This document shows, piece after piece, positions 19,017 to 29,642 of a stretch of 64,000 nt of DNA. The notes under the pieces are model-generated. The model was given only the letters and a program-made list of their open reading frames with translations. It was not told where the DNA came from and ran no database searches. The position numbers and the translations under genes were made by a program. Each line of letters opens with the position of its first letter. Positions within the stretch are counted from its first letter, which is position 1. Source of the DNA: Sphingomonas aerolata (GTDB lineage Bacteria > Pseudomonadota > Alphaproteobacteria > Sphingomonadales > Sphingomonadaceae); NCBI RefSeq assembly GCF_003046295.1, contig NZ_PZZN01000002.1:992001-1056000 (forward strand). Direction: 5' to 3'.

Positions 19017-19518
19017 TGGATATACCTCGAAAGTCACCGCGGATGGACGCTACGAACCTCCCATCCGCAGCAGCGGGAGTCGTAGTAGCAAGGCGTCGGA
19101 AGAGCCGCTGAATGCGGCAATGTCGGTGGCGAAGGTCTTGATGAGGAGAAGGTCGATCGTTGTATAAAACGAACGGCCGCTGTGGCTTAGTCCTTCGAAT
19201 ACAACTAAAATATACCTCGATTCCGTTACCTTTCTCTTAACGTTGATCTCTGTTCTTGATTTGAATCAAAAAAGAGGTCCGCGCGCGGGCTGATGCTGGG
19301 CGCCCGACCTGCCTTACCGGACGGCCGCAAACCCGATCACATGCCAAGCCGCGACAGCCTTATTGTCCTGACACGCAGAGGGCCGGGCGCGTCAGAGACT
19401 TGGCACCACGTGACTCGCTCTTCCAAAGACCGTCCAAAATCCAAGCCAAACTCAAAAATTAACTGGTCAGGCCAATTTCCAGGAATTAAGCTGCCAAAAA
19501 AAGATCAGGGAGAGGGTT
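19017..19518. other. Divergent intergenic region between the TPS and hexuronate operons
   Basis: About 500 bases with no convincing gene, more AT-rich than its surroundings in 19160-19275 and 19430-19500. It holds two copies of ATATACCTCGA (19020-19030 and 19210-19220), A/T-rich candidate promoter elements for the minus-strand TPS operon near 19205-19270, and a GntR-type palindrome at 19461-19477 next to the plus-strand operon. Promoter positions are not certain. Confidence 0.5.
19461..19477. promoter_or_regulatory. Candidate FadR/UxuR-type operator upstream of the hexuronate operon
   Basis: The 17-bp imperfect palindrome AACTGGTCAGGCCAATT has the TGGT-N-CCA core of operators bound by FadR-subfamily GntR regulators, including UxuR/ExuR of hexuronate genes (AATTGGTNNACCAATT-like). 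It ends 41 bases before the start codon of the first operon gene, where repression would be effective. The matching regulator is not encoded in this window. Confidence 0.45.
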
Positions 19519-22176
19519 ATGCAGACCAGATATGTCGTGGCGGCCGTCATCGCCGTCATGACCGCGCCCGCTGCCGCACAGAGCGAGCGATCGGTCGTCC
19601 CGCTGGCGCAGGGCTGGGAGTTCCAGCGTGGCGGCGACGTCGATCCGGCGCAGGCCGCACAGGCCGCCGGCTCCTGGGAGCGGGTCAGCGTACCGCACAC
19701 CTGGAACCGCGTCGGCTATTACATGCCCGACCCCCAGACCCATCTGAACCGTGCCAAATCGGTCGACAAATATCAGGGCGTCGGCTGGTACCGCATGACC
19801 TTCACCCCGCCCGCCATGGACGCGGGACAGCGCGCCTGGCTTCAGTTCGACGCGGCGAGCCGCACTGCCGAGGTCTGGCTCAACGGTCAGCGGATCGGCG
19901 GGCACAAGGGCGGGTTTTCACGCTTCCGGCTCGATGCCACGCGCGCGCTCCGCGCCGGGCAGGCGAACACGCTGCTGGTCAAGGTCGACAATACGCAACC
20001 GGCGCAGGGCTCCTCGACCGCCGACATCCTGCCGCTCGCGGGCGATTTCTTCGTGCATGGCGGGCTGTATCGACCGGTCAGCCTGATCGTCACGAACGCA
20101 GTCCATGTCGACATGCTCGATGCCGGTGGCAGCGGGATCTTCGCGACGACCAAGTCGATCGACGCGGCGATGGCGAATGTCGACGTCCGCGTGCGGATCC
20201 GGAATGACGGGACCAAGACCCAGGCGGTCAACGCGGTGGTCAGGCTGATCGACGCGGGCGGCAAGACGGTCGCGACCGGAACCCGCCGCATCCCCCTGCG
20301 TGCCGACACCGCGTCCGAAAGCGTCCAGTCGCTGTCGATCGCGACGCCGCATCTGTGGAACGGGGTCGCCGATCCGTATCTGCACCGGCTGGTGGTCGAG
20401 ATCGCGACGCCGTCGGGCGCGGTGCTCGACCGGGTCGAGCAGGCATTCGGAATCCGCGAGATGCGCGCCGATCCGGCCCGCGGCTTCCTGCTCAACGGCA
20501 AGCCGCTGCGGCTCCACGGCGTCGGCTATCACCAGGATCGCGAGGGCAAGGGCTGGGCGACCGCGCCTGCGGATATCGAGCAGGATTTCGCGATCATGCG
20601 CGAAATGGGCGTGAACAGCATCCGGCTCACCCATTACCAGCACGGCCAGGCGATCCACAACCTCGCCGACCGGTACGGCATGGTGCTGTGGGACGAGATC
20701 CCGCTGGTGTCGCGCTGGACCTGGGGCGACGATGCGGTCGCGACTGCCGGGCTGCGCGACGATGCGCGCCAGCAGTTGCGCGAGCTGATCCGGCAGAACG
20801 GCAACCATGCGTCGGTGTTCAACTGGGGCATCGCGAACGAGGTCGATTTCGGCAAGTCGCTGCCGGCGTTCATCACCACCAGCAAGGATACGCCCGCGCC
20901 CGATCCGCTGCCGCTGCTGCGCGAACTGAACGCGCTGGCGAAGAGCGAGGATCCGCCCCGCGCGACCGCGCTGGCGACCTGTTGCGAAGGCCGGCTGCTC
21001 GGCTCCGCGGACATTCCGATCACCGCGGAGGCCGCCGATCTCGGCGGGGCCAACCGCTATTTCGGCTGGTATTACGGACAGCCCGGCGATCTCGGCAAGC
21101 ATCTCGACTCGCTCCGCGCGCTGCGCCCGAACCAGCCGGTGTCGGTGACCGAATATGGCGCGGGCGGCGCGACGACGATCCACACCGACAACCCGCTCGG
21201 CGGCAAGGTCGACCAGCGCGGGCGCAACCAGCCCGAGGAATATGAGAGCTACATCCACGAAACCGCCTGGGCGACGCTGTCCGCCAAACCCTATCTGTGG
21301 GGGACGTGGCTGTGGAATTCGTTCGACTTCGCGACGACCGTCCGGCGCGAGGGCGATGCGATCGACATCAACACCAAGGGGCTGGTCACCTACGACCGGA
21401 AGATCCGCAAGGACGCCTATTATTTCTACAAGGCGAACTGGACCGCGACACCGACGGTGCACGTCGCCGGGCGGCGCTATGTCGACCGCGCCTATCCGGT
21501 CGCCGACGTCCGGGTGTACAGCAACGCGCCGCGCACCGACCTGCTGGTCAACGACCGCGTCGTCGGGACGCTGAGCGCCTGTCCGCAGATGATCTGCGCC
21601 TGGTCGAACGTCGCGCTGGCGGCGGGCGCAAACCGCGTCGTTGCGCGCGGCGTCTTCCCGACCGGTGCGGTCGACGACGCGATCGAATGGCGGGTGGCAC
21701 CAGATGCCGCGCGGTCGGTCCGGATCGACAGCGGCGCGCTGGTCGCGCCGGAGATCGCGGGCAAGCGTTATGGCTCGGACGCGTTCTTCGACGGCGGCAG
21801 TTTCGGCGATATCAACGCCTATTCGGGCTATGGTCCGCGTCCCGAGAAGAAGGTCGTCGCGGGGACGCCCGAAGGCGCGGTCGCCGAAACCTACCGCGAA
21901 GGCCGGTTCGGCTACCGCGTGCCGCTCGCCAACGGGCGCTACACGGTCGAGCTGAGCTTCGTCGAACCCTCGCTCGCGGCGGGCGCACGACAGTTCGACG
22001 TCGTCGCCAACGGCAAGCGCGCGATCGCCGCGCTGGATATCGCCGCGGTCGCGGGCGCGCCGCTCACGCGCGTCACGCGGCGGATCGTCGTGGGCGTCAC
22101 CGACGGCATGCTCGACCTGAAATTCGTGCCGATCAAGGGCGATGCCATCGTGTCCGGCATCGAGATCACGCGATGA
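19519..22176 (+). CDS. Glycoside hydrolase family 2 enzyme (beta-glucuronidase/beta-galactosidase type), exported
   Basis: An 885-residue enzyme with a Sec signal peptide (to about residue 21, TAPAAAQS). A GH2 sugar-binding domain (WERVSVPHTWN, GWYRMTF, VWLNGQRIGGHKGGFSRF), an Ig-like domain and a TIM barrel follow. The probable acid/base is Glu441 (WGIANEVDF) and the nucleophile Glu545 (SVTEYGAGG). After the barrel come a DUF4982-like domain and a malectin-like domain (about 740-885). As first gene of a glucuronate operon it probably frees a hexuronic acid, or a uronide, in the periplasm; the exact linkage is inferred from context only. The start follows GGGAGAGGG. Confidence 0.87.
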   Translation: MQTRYVVAAVIAVMTAPAAAQSERSVVPLAQGWEFQRGGDVDPAQAAQAAGSWERVSVPHTWNRVGYYMPDPQTHLNRAKSVDKYQGVGWYRMTFTPPAMDAGQRAWLQFDAASRTAEVWLNGQRIGGHKGGFSRFRLDATRALRAGQANTLLVKVDNTQPAQGSSTADILPLAGDFFVHGGLYRPVSLIVTNAVHVDMLDAGGSGIFATTKSIDAAMANVDVRVRIRNDGTKTQAVNAVVRLIDAGGKTVATGTRRIPLRADTASESVQSLSIATPHLWNGVADPYLHRLVVEIATPSGAVLDRVEQAFGIREMRADPARGFLLNGKPLRLHGVGYHQDREGKGWATAPADIEQDFAIMREMGVNSIRLTHYQHGQAIHNLADRYGMVLWDEIPLVSRWTWGDDAVATAGLRDDARQQLRELIRQNGNHASVFNWGIANEVDFGKSLPAFITTSKDTPAPDPLPLLRELNALAKSEDPPRATALATCCEGRLLGSADIPITAEAADLGGANRYFGWYYGQPGDLGKHLDSLRALRPNQPVSVTEYGAGGATTIHTDNPLGGKVDQRGRNQPEEYESYIHETAWATLSAKPYLWGTWLWNSFDFATTVRREGDAIDINTKGLVTYDRKIRKDAYYFYKANWTATPTVHVAGRRYVDRAYPVADVRVYSNAPRTDLLVNDRVVGTLSACPQMICAWSNVALAAGANRVVARGVFPTGAVDDAIEWRVAPDAARSVRIDSGALVAPEIAGKRYGSDAFFDGGSFGDINAYSGYGPRPEKKVVAGTPEGAVAETYREGRFGYRVPLANGRYTVELSFVEPSLAAGARQFDVVANGKRAIAALDIAAVAGAPLTRVTRRIVVGVTDGMLDLKFVPIKGDAIVSGIEITR

Positions 22177-23456
22177 GCGCGCCGGGCACCCCGCGGCGCG
22201 GCTGGCGCAGCGTGCCGCTGCGCTGGCGGCTGATCGGGCTGGTGACGCTGGGGACGATCCTCAACTATCTCGCGCGCTCGACGCTGTCGGTGGCCGCACC
22301 GCAGCTGAAGACCGAATTCGGCATGTCGACCGAGGATTACAGCTGGGTCGTACTGGCGTTCCAGGCCAGCTACACGGTGATGCAGACCGTCGCCGGCAGC
22401 GTGCTCGATCTGCTCGGCACGCGGCTCGGTTTCTTTCTGTTCGCGGTCGGCTGGGCGCTCGCCAACATGGCGCACGCGCTGGCGACCGGCTGGCCGAGCC
22501 TCGCGCTGTTCCGCGCACTGCTCGGCGCGAGCGAGGCGGCGGCGATCCCCGCGGGCGCCAAGACGGTATCCGAATGGTTCCCCCCGCGCGAGCGGTCGCT
22601 GGCGACCAGCGTGTTCCAGATGGGCACCAGCGTCGGCAACATGATCGCGCCGCCGCTCGTCGCCTTCTGTATCCTCGCCTGGAACTGGCAGGCGGCGTTC
22701 ATCGTGACCGGCGGGCTCAGCCTCGTCTGGGCGTTCCTGTGGTATTGGGGTTATCGCAGCCCCGCCGACCATCCCGCGCTGAGCGAGGACGAGCGCGCCG
22801 CGATCATCGAGACCCGCGGCGAGGACGTCACCGCCAAGCCCGCGACGCGCGGCGACCTGTTGCGCAGCCGCAGCTTCTGGGGGATCGCGGTCCCGAAATT
22901 CCTGGCCGAACCGGCGTGGCAGACGTTCAACTTCTTCATCCCGCTCTATCTCGTCTCGGTATGGAAGCTCGATCTGAAGAGTATCGCCTTATGGGCGTGG
23001 ATGCCGTTCCTCGCAGCCGATTTCGGCAGCCTGGCCGCGGGCGTGTTGCCGAGCTGGCTGATGAAGCGCGGCGTACCGCTGGTCGCGTCGCGCAAGATCA
23101 CGATGACGATCGGCGCGATGTGCATGATCGGGCCGGCGTGCATCGGTCTTGCGGACTCGCCCGGTGTCGCGATCATCCTGTTCTGCATCGGTGGCTTCGC
23201 GCACCAGATGCTGAGCGGCGCGCTGGTGACGTTGTGTTCCGACATGTTCGACAGCCGGACGGTCGGCACCGCGACCGGGATGGCGGGGACGTCGGCCTGG
23301 GTCGGGGGGATGCTGTTCACGCTGCTGATCGGGCAGAGCGCGGATGCGTGGGGATATGACCCGCTGTTCGCGGCGTTGGCGGCGCTCGATCTGCTCGCGG
23401 CGGTCGTCTTGTGGAGTTTGCTGCGCGCTACGCCGCGCACGGGGTTGAGGGTTTAA
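22173..23456 (+). CDS. MFS transporter, hexuronate (ExuT-like) type
   Basis: A 427-residue permease with 12 predicted membrane helices, related to the anion:cation symporter family that contains Exu[19 protein letters not shown] and [15 protein letters not shown] are the usual family segments, in helices 1 and 4-5. Its ATG overlaps the GH2 stop codon (ATGA). It would import glucuronate or galacturonate across the inner membrane for the four catabolic enzymes encoded next. The substrate is inferred from context. Confidence 0.87.
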   Translation: MSAPGTPRRGWRSVPLRWRLIGLVTLGTILNYLARSTLSVAAPQLKTEFGMSTEDYSWVVLAFQASYTVMQTVAGSVLDLLGTRLGFFLFAVGWALANMAHALATGWPSLALFRALLGASEAAAIPAGAKTVSEWFPPRERSLATSVFQMGTSVGNMIAPPLVAFCILAWNWQAAFIVTGGLSLVWAFLWYWGYRSPADHPALSEDERAAIIETRGEDVTAKPATRGDLLRSRSFWGIAVPKFLAEPAWQTFNFFIPLYLVSVWKLDLKSIALWAWMPFLAADFGSLAAGVLPSWLMKRGVPLVASRKITMTIGAMCMIGPACIGLADSPGVAIILFCIGGFAHQMLSGALVTLCSDMFDSRTVGTATGMAGTSAWVGGMLFTLLIGQSADAWGYDPLFAALAALDLLAAVVLWSLLRATPRTGLRV

Positions 23457-23475
23457 GAGGATGACGAGTGTGTTG

Positions 23476-24645
23476 ATGACGCAGACGATGCGCTGGTTCG
23501 GGCCGAACGATCCGGTGCGGCTGGACAGCATCCGGCAATCCGGCGCGACCGAGGTGGTGACCGCGCTGCACGAGGTTCCGAACGGCGAGGTCTGGACGCG
23601 CGAGGCGATCGCCGCGCGCAAGCAGATGGTGCGCGACGCCGGGCTCGACTGGACGGTGGTCGAAAGCCTGCCGGTCGACGAGGGCATCAAGACCCGCTCG
23701 GGCGAATGGGACCGGCTGATCGACGCCTATCGCGAGAGCCTGCGCAATCTCGCGGCGTGCGGCATTCGCGTCGTCACCTATAACTTCATGCCTCTGCTCG
23801 ACTGGACGCGGACCGATCTCGCCTGGGAACTGCCCGACGGCTCGCGCGCGCTGCGGTATGAGGCGATCGTGGTCGCCGCCTATGACCTGTTCATGCTGCA
23901 GCGGCCGGGGGCCGAGCAGAGCTATGCGCCGGCGGTCCGTGACGCGGCGGCGGCGCGCTTTGCCGGCATGGACACAGCGGCGCGCGCGGATCTCGAACGG
24001 ACGATCCTTGCGGGCCTGCCGGGCAGCGAGGAGGGCTTCACCTCGGCCGCGTTCCTCGAGGCGATCGGCCGCTACGACGCCATCGACGCCGCGCGGCTGC
24101 GCGACAATCACGTCGCGTTTCTCGAGGCGGTGTGCCCGCTCGCCGACGAGCTCGGTATTGCACTGGTCGTCCATCCCGACGATCCGCCTTTTCCGATCTT
24201 CGGCCTGCCGCGCGTCGTCAGCACCGAGGCCGACGTGACCGATCTGTTCACCCGCGTGCCCAACGTCTCGAACGGGCTGTGCCTGTGTACCGGGTCGTTC
24301 GGCGTGCGCGCCGACAACGACCTGCCCGGCATGGTCGACCGGCTCGGCTCGCGGATCGGCTTCCTGCACTTGCGTTCGGTCCAGCGCGAGGCCGATGGCG
24401 CGTTCCACGAAGCCGATCATCTGGAGGGCGACGCCGGGATGGCGGCGGTCATGGCGGCGGTCCACCGGCTGTCGGTCCGCGAAGGGCGCAGCATCCCGAT
24501 GCGCCCCGATCATGGTCATCAGATGCTCGACGACCTGACGCGCACGACCAATCCGGGCTATTCGCTGCTCGGCCGGATGCGCGGGCTTGCCGAACTGCGC
24601 GGACTTGAACGCGGTATCGCCTTTGCGGCAGGAGCCCTTGCATGA
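23476..24645 (+). CDS. uxuA: Mannonate dehydratase
   Basis: About 389 residues. The product closely follows UxuA from its N-terminus ([19 protein letters not shown], compare the MEQTWRWYGPNDPV start known for Escherichia coli), through [39 protein letters not shown] and [12 protein letters not shown] (metal-binding His and Asp). It dehydrates D-mannonate to 2-keto-3-deoxygluconate. An ATG 15 bases upstream (23461) touches AAGAGG directly, and GTG 23470 is also possible; homology favours 23476. It lies just downstream of the MFS gene and overlaps uxaC by four bases. Confidence 0.93.
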   Translation: MTQTMRWFGPNDPVRLDSIRQSGATEVVTALHEVPNGEVWTREAIAARKQMVRDAGLDWTVVESLPVDEGIKTRSGEWDRLIDAYRESLRNLAACGIRVVTYNFMPLLDWTRTDLAWELPDGSRALRYEAIVVAAYDLFMLQRPGAEQSYAPAVRDAAAARFAGMDTAARADLERTILAGLPGSEEGFTSAAFLEAIGRYDAIDAARLRDNHVAFLEAVCPLADELGIALVVHPDDPPFPIFGLPRVVSTEADVTDLFTRVPNVSNGLCLCTGSFGVRADNDLPGMVDRLGSRIGFLHLRSVQREADGAFHEADHLEGDAGMAAVMAAVHRLSVREGRSIPMRPDHGHQMLDDLTRTTNPGYSLLGRMRGLAELRGLERGIAFAAGALA

Positions 24646-26054
24646 CCCGTCCTCTCGAACTTCATCCCGACCGGCTGTTCCCCGCCGATCCGACGACCCG
24701 CGCGATCGCCCGCACGCTCTATGCGGAGATCGCCGACCTGCCGATCGTCAGCCCGCACGGCCATACCGATCCGACCTGGTTCGCCGACAACGCCAACTGG
24801 ACCGACGCGACGTCGCTGCTGCTCGCGCCCGACCATTATCTGTTCCGCATGCTCTACAGCCAGGGCGTCGATCTCGACGCGCTGACGATCGCGCGCCGCG
24901 ATGGTACGGTGTCCGCCGATCCGCGCGCGGCGTGGCGGCTGCTCGCCGATCATTACGCGCTGTTCCGCGGCACGCCGTCGCGGATGTGGCTCGACCATGT
25001 CTTCGCCGAGGTGTTCGGGTTCGACGTCGCGTTCGAACCGGCGACCGCCGACCTGTATTTCGACACGATCGGCGAAAAGCTCGCGACCGCGGCGTTCCGC
25101 CCGCGCGCGCTGTTCGACCGGTTCCGGATCGATTTCCTTGCCACCACCGAAGGCGCGCACGACAGCCTCGACGCGCATCACCGGATCCGCGAGAGCGGCT
25201 GGAACGGCCGTGTCGTTACCACCTATCGCCCCGATGGCGTGATCGATGTCGAGCATGAGCAATTCGCCGGCGCGCTGCGCCGTTTCGGCGAACTGACCGG
25301 CGAGGACGTCTATGGCTGGCAGGGCTATCTGGCCGCGCACCGCAAGCGCCGCGCCGATTTCCGCGCGGCGGGCGCCACCGCGACCGATCACGGCCATCCG
25401 ACCGCGGCGACCGCGAACCTGTCGACCCCCGAATGCGAGGCGCTGTTCGCGCGTATCACCGGCGACGACTGGACCGCCGCCGACGCCGAGCTCTTCCGCG
25501 CGCAGATGCTGACGGAGATGGCCGCGATGAGCGTCGAGGACGGCATGGTCATGCAGATCCATCCGGGCTCGGTCCGCAACCACAATGCCGGGCTGTTCGC
25601 CAGCCATGGCCGCGACAAGGGCGCGGACATTCCCGGGCGCACCGACTATGTCCACGCCCTCAAGCCGCTGCTCGACCGGTTCGGGACCTCGACCGCGCTG
25701 TCGATCATCCTCTTCACGCTCGACGAGACGGTCTATGCGCGCGAGCTGGCACCGCTGGCGGGGCATTATCCGTGCCTGAAGCTGGGGCCAGCCTGGTGGT
25801 TCCACGACAGTCCGGAGGGGATGTGGCGGTTCCGCGAGATGACCACCGAGACCGCGGGCTTCTACAACACCGTGGGCTTCAACGACGACACGCGCGCCTT
25901 CCTGTCGATCCCGGCGCGGCACGACGTCGCGCGCCGGATCGACTGCGGCTATCTCGCGCGGCTGGTCGCCGAGCACCGGCTGGAGGATTGGGAGGCAGCA
26001 GAGCTCGCACGCGAACTGACGAGCGATCTGGTCCGCAAGGCATACCGGCTGTGA
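24642..26054 (+). CDS. uxaC: Glucuronate (uronate) isomerase
   Basis: A 470-residue amidohydrolase-superfamily isomerase. ATG overlaps the uxuA stop (ATGA). Characteristic segments include [17 protein letters not shown] (HxH metal site), [30 protein letters not shown] and the C-terminal [18 protein letters not shown]. It interconverts D-glucuronate with D-fructuronate and D-galacturonate with D-tagaturonate. Length is normal for the family. Confidence 0.95.
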   Translation: MTRPLELHPDRLFPADPTTRAIARTLYAEIADLPIVSPHGHTDPTWFADNANWTDATSLLLAPDHYLFRMLYSQGVDLDALTIARRDGTVSADPRAAWRLLADHYALFRGTPSRMWLDHVFAEVFGFDVAFEPATADLYFDTIGEKLATAAFRPRALFDRFRIDFLATTEGAHDSLDAHHRIRESGWNGRVVTTYRPDGVIDVEHEQFAGALRRFGELTGEDVYGWQGYLAAHRKRRADFRAAGATATDHGHPTAATANLSTPECEALFARITGDDWTAADAELFRAQMLTEMAAMSVEDGMVMQIHPGSVRNHNAGLFASHGRDKGADIPGRTDYVHALKPLLDRFGTSTALSIILFTLDETVYARELAPLAGHYPCLKLGPAWWFHDSPEGMWRFREMTTETAGFYNTVGFNDDTRAFLSIPARHDVARRIDCGYLARLVAEHRLEDWEAAELARELTSDLVRKAYRL

Positions 26055-27496
26055 GGCTGTCCAAGGCCACGCGCTCCGCGCTCGCCGCCAACGTAACGCA
26101 GCCCGCGTCCTCGGCGGTCACCGTCGGGCGGATCGTCCATCTCGGGATCGGCGCGTTCCACCGCGCGCATCAGGCGGTCTATACGCAGGATGCGTCGACG
26201 CCGGACGTAGGGTGGCGGATAACCGGCGTGTCGCTGCGCTCGCCGCAGGTGCGCGATACGCTCGCCCCGCAGGACGGGCTCTACACCGTGACCGAACGGT
26301 CGAACGGCGCCAGCGCGACCCGGCTGATCGACGTGATCGACACGCTGCTGGTCGCCGCGGAGGATCCCGACGCGGTGATCGCCGCGCTCGCCGACCCTGA
26401 CACTCAGGTCGTGACGCTGACCGTCACCGAAAAGGGCTATTACCGGCATCCGGCGACCGGCGCACTGCTCGTCGACGATCCGGCGATCGCGCACGATCTG
26501 GGCGGCGGCGTGCCGCGGACGATCTTCGGCTTTCTGGCAGCGGCGCTCGATCGGCGGCGCAGTGCGGGGGCAGGCGGGCTGACGCTGGTGTCGTGCGACA
26601 ATCTGTCGGGCAATGGCGCGCTGCTGATGCGCCTGCTGCTCGCGTTCGTCGAGCGTCGCGATGCGGATCTGGCCGGCTGGGTGCGTGCGCACGTGACCGC
26701 GCCCGATACGATGGTCGACCGGATCGTGCCCGCCTCGACCGAGGCCGACCGCGCGGGCGTCGCGACCGCGATCGGGGTCGACGACGCCGCCGCGCTGGTC
26801 ACCGAACCGTTCCGCCAATGGGTGATCGAGGACCGCTTCGCCGGCCCGCGCCCGCGCTGGGAGGCGGCGGGGGCGCAGATCGTCGACGACGTCGCGCCGT
26901 TCGAACTCGCCAAGCTGCGGCTGTTGAACGCGAGCCATTCGACGCTCGCCTATGTCGGGCTGCAACGGGGCCACGCCTTTGTCCATGAGGCGATCGCCGA
27001 CCCGGCGCTGCGCGCGTTCGTGATCGCGCAGATGCAGGAGGAGGCGGTGCCGAGCCTGACCACGGCGGCGGGGCTCGATCCGGCGGCGTATATCGACGCG
27101 ATCCTCGACCGCTTCGCCAATGCCGATCTGCACCACCGTCTCGACCAGATCGCGATGGACGGATCGCAGAAGCTCCCGCAACGCTGGATCGCGACCGTCG
27201 CCGGGCGGCAGGCGCAGGGGCTCGACAGTCCGAAGCACCAGCTCAGCCTCGCCGCGTGGATCGCCTATACCGCCGACGCGCCGGCGATGGCCGATGATCC
27301 GCTGCGCGATCGCTACGCCGCGATCTGGGCGGACGCCGCGGGCGACGCGCGCCGGGTCGTCGCGCGGTTCGTCGGCGAACTCGGGATATTCCCCGCCGAT
27401 TTCGACCACGCGGCGCTGGGCGATGCGGTGGTAACGTGGCAGGCGCAGGGGCCAGAGGCCGCGCTGCGCGGCGCCATCGGAGAGCCCGTCGCATGA
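26051..27496 (+). CDS. uxuB: Fructuronate reductase / mannitol dehydrogenase family protein
   Basis: A 481-residue long-chain mannitol dehydrogenase family enzyme that starts at GTG overlapping the uxaC stop (GTGA). VHLGIGAFHRAHQAVYTQ is the N-terminal Rossmann motif, and KLRLLNASHSTLAYVG contains the conserved catalytic Lys and His region. It reduces D-fructuronate to D-mannonate with NADH, feeding UxuA. Tagaturonate reductase (UxaB) is a related alternative, but uxuA next door favours fructuronate. Confidence 0.88.
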   Translation: MRLSKATRSALAANVTQPASSAVTVGRIVHLGIGAFHRAHQAVYTQDASTPDVGWRITGVSLRSPQVRDTLAPQDGLYTVTERSNGASATRLIDVIDTLLVAAEDPDAVIAALADPDTQVVTLTVTEKGYYRHPATGALLVDDPAIAHDLGGGVPRTIFGFLAAALDRRRSAGAGGLTLVSCDNLSGNGALLMRLLLAFVERRDADLAGWVRAHVTAPDTMVDRIVPASTEADRAGVATAIGVDDAAALVTEPFRQWVIEDRFAGPRPRWEAAGAQIVDDVAPFELAKLRLLNASHSTLAYVGLQRGHAFVHEAIADPALRAFVIAQMQEEAVPSLTTAAGLDPAAYIDAILDRFANADLHHRLDQIAMDGSQKLPQRWIATVAGRQAQGLDSPKHQLSLAAWIAYTADAPAMADDPLRDRYAAIWADAAGDARRVVARFVGELGIFPADFDHAALGDAVVTWQAQGPEAALRGAIGEPVA

Positions 27497-28497
27497 CCGG
27501 TACGATAGTGTGTTTCGGCGAGATGCTGTTGCGGCTCGCCGCGCCCGACCGCGGGCATCTGTTCCAGGACGCCCGGCTCGACGCGCATTTCGGCGGCGCG
27601 GAGGCGAACGTCGCGGTCGCGCTCGCGCGGATCGACGTGCCCGCCGCGGTCGTCACGACGCTGCCGCACGGCCTGATCGGCAATGCGGCGCTCGACTCGG
27701 TCCGCGCCGCCGGCGTCGACGTGTCGCGCGTGGTGCGCGCGGACGGTCGGCTGGGCCTGTATTTCCTCTCGCCGCCGAGCGGGTCGCGCGGCGCGCAGAT
27801 CGTCTACGACCGCCTCGACAGCAGCTTCGCCGCGACCCCGTCGAGCGCCTATGACTGGCCCGCGATGCTGGACGGCGTCGGCTGGCTGCATCTGTCGGGG
27901 ATCATTCCCGCCATCGGTCCGGGTGCCACGCAGCTGTCGCTCGATGCGATCGCGGCGGCGCGGGCGGCGGGGGTCAGGGTCTCGTTCGACGGCAATTTCC
28001 GCGCGAGCATGTGGGCGCGCTGGTGCGCCGATCCGCAAGGCGTGCTGGTCGATCACGTCGACGGTGCGGACCTGCTGTTCGGCAGTCACCGCGACATCTC
28101 GCTGCTGCTCGGCGAGGACCATGCCGGCGACACGCCGGACGCGCGGCGTCGCGCGTGCGAGGCCGCGTTCGCGCGGTTTCCGACGCTCGCCTGCATCGCC
28201 TCGACCGCACGCCGCGTGATCGATGCCGATACGCACGCCCTGTCCGCGCGCGTCGATCGCCGCGACGACGCGTTCGAGACCGAGACGATCCTCGTCACGC
28301 AGATCGTCGACCGGATCGGCACCGGCGACGCGTTCGCCGCGGGCGTGCTCTCCTGCCTCGACGACGGGTGCGAGGCGGCCGCGCGCCGCGGGCTCGCGCT
28401 CGCCGCGCTCAAGCACGGCACCGCGGGCGATCACAGCCGGACGACGCTGACCGATCTGGCCGACTTCACCGGGGCACCCGCCGACGTGCGGCGGTGA
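27493..28497 (+). CDS. kdgK: 2-keto-3-deoxygluconate kinase (PfkB family)
   Basis: A 334-residue ribokinase-fold sugar kinase. ATG overlaps the uxuB stop (ATGA). The N-terminal GEMLLRL and GGAEANVAVALARI motifs bind sugar; the C-terminal DRIGTGDAFAAGVL carries the anion hole and catalytic base Asp279. Context identifies it as KdgK, forming 2-keto-3-deoxy-6-phosphogluconate for the Entner-Doudoroff aldolase, which is not in this window. It is the last gene of the operon and converges on a dehydrogenase gene with six bases between. Confidence 0.88.
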   Translation: MTGTIVCFGEMLLRLAAPDRGHLFQDARLDAHFGGAEANVAVALARIDVPAAVVTTLPHGLIGNAALDSVRAAGVDVSRVVRADGRLGLYFLSPPSGSRGAQIVYDRLDSSFAATPSSAYDWPAMLDGVGWLHLSGIIPAIGPGATQLSLDAIAAARAAGVRVSFDGNFRASMWARWCADPQGVLVDHVDGADLLFGSHRDISLLLGEDHAGDTPDARRRACEAAFARFPTLACIASTARRVIDADTHALSARVDRRDDAFETETILVTQIVDRIGTGDAFAAGVLSCLDDGCEAAARRGLALAALKHGTAGDHSRTTLTDLADFTGAPADVRR

Positions 28498-28503
28498 CAG
28501 GGC

Positions 28504-29466
28504 TCAGCCGGGGTTGGGCGTTTCCGCGACGGGGGTGAGCGCGCGGCCGGTCTCGAACCACGCGCGCAGATTGTCGACGACCAGCCCGCCCATCGCCGCG
28601 CGCGTCCGCTTCGACGCCGAACCGATATGCGGCAGCAGCACCGTGTTCGGCAGCGCGCGCAGGCTGGCGGGGACATTGGGCTCGTCTTCATAGACGTCGA
28701 GCCCGGCGGCGAGGATCGTGCCCTGCTGCAACGCTGCGATCAGCGCGTCCTGATCGACGACGCTGCCGCGAGCGACGTTGATGAACACGCCCTGCGCGCC
28801 CAGCGCCTCGAGCACCGCGGCGTCGACCAGATGCTGCGTCCCCTGACCGCCGGGCACGATCGTGATCAGCACGTCGCACGCCGCGGCCAGCGCGACCGGC
28901 GTGTCGTGATAGTCATAGCCGATATCCGCCTGCCGCGACCGGCCATGATAGGCGATCGGCACGTCGAACGCCTCGAGCCGCCGCGCCACCGCCTTGCCGA
29001 TCGCGCCGAGCCCCAGGATCCCGATCCGCCGTCCGCGCAGGCTCGGCGACAGCGGAAACGACTTTTCCGCCCAGGCGCCGTCGCGGACATGGCGGTCGGC
29101 CTGCGGAATCCCGCGCAGCGTCGCCAGCAGCAGCCCGATGGTCAGATCGGCGACCTCCTCGTCGAGCACGCCGGGCGTATTGGTCACGACGATCCCGCGC
29201 GCCGCCGCGGCATCCGCGTCGATTCCGTCATAGCCCACGCCGAAATTGGCGACGATCTCGAGCGCGGGCAGCCGGTCGTACCACGACGCGTCGATCCGCC
29301 CCGCAAGCGAACTCGCCGCAAGCCCGCGGACGCGCGGCGCCACCGTCGCGAGGAACGCGTCGGGATCCTTCTGCTCCCATAGCCGGTGCACGACGAACCG
29401 CTCGCCCAGCGCATCGAGGACGCTTAGCAGCATGGGGGCGGGGATCAGGATTTCGGGTCGGTTCAT
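28504..29466 (-). CDS. D-2-hydroxyacid dehydrogenase (glyoxylate/hydroxypyruvate reductase type)
   Basis: A 320-residue NAD(P)-dependent dehydrogenase. The nucleotide-binding motif is GILGLGAIGKAVA; the catalytic Arg lies in INVARGSVVDQ, Glu in DVYEDEPNVP and His in LLPHIGSA. The family reduces glyoxylate, hydroxypyruvate or 2-ketogluconate. It is convergent with kdgK and outside that operon, though a role in keto-sugar acid metabolism is plausible. A good ribosome site is not evident, so the start is moderately sure. Confidence 0.87.
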   Translation of the reverse strand: MNRPEILIPAPMLLSVLDALGERFVVHRLWEQKDPDAFLATVAPRVRGLAASSLAGRIDASWYDRLPALEIVANFGVGYDGIDADAAAARGIVVTNTPGVLDEEVADLTIGLLLATLRGIPQADRHVRDGAWAEKSFPLSPSLRGRRIGILGLGAIGKAVARRLEAFDVPIAYHGRSRQADIGYDYHDTPVALAAACDVLITIVPGGQGTQHLVDAAVLEALGAQGVFINVARGSVVDQDALIAALQQGTILAAGLDVYEDEPNVPASLRALPNTVLLPHIGSASKRTRAAMGGLVVDNLRAWFETGRALTPVAETPNPG

Positions 29467-29582
29467 GCCGGGGGTGTACGCACAAACCGCGCGGGCAGAC
29501 ACCCCTTTCCGGGTCACCCGCAGCCGCCGACGCACGCGAGAAAATTGCCCAACCCTATGCCCCCGCTACGCAAAAGGCCGGG

Positions 29583-29608
29583 ATCGCTCTCGAATTGCTA
29601 TGCCGCGG
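29583..29608 (+). repeat. 26-bp direct repeat, copy 1
   Basis: ATCGCTCTCGAATTGCTATG followed by CCGCGG; it matches the copy at 29973-29998 in 24 of 26 positions. It lies 34 bases upstream of the small membrane protein gene at 29643, in a promoter-like position. Confidence 0.7.
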
Positions 29609-29642
29609 CCGATAGCTGGAGGGCCACGACAAGGAGAGTGGC

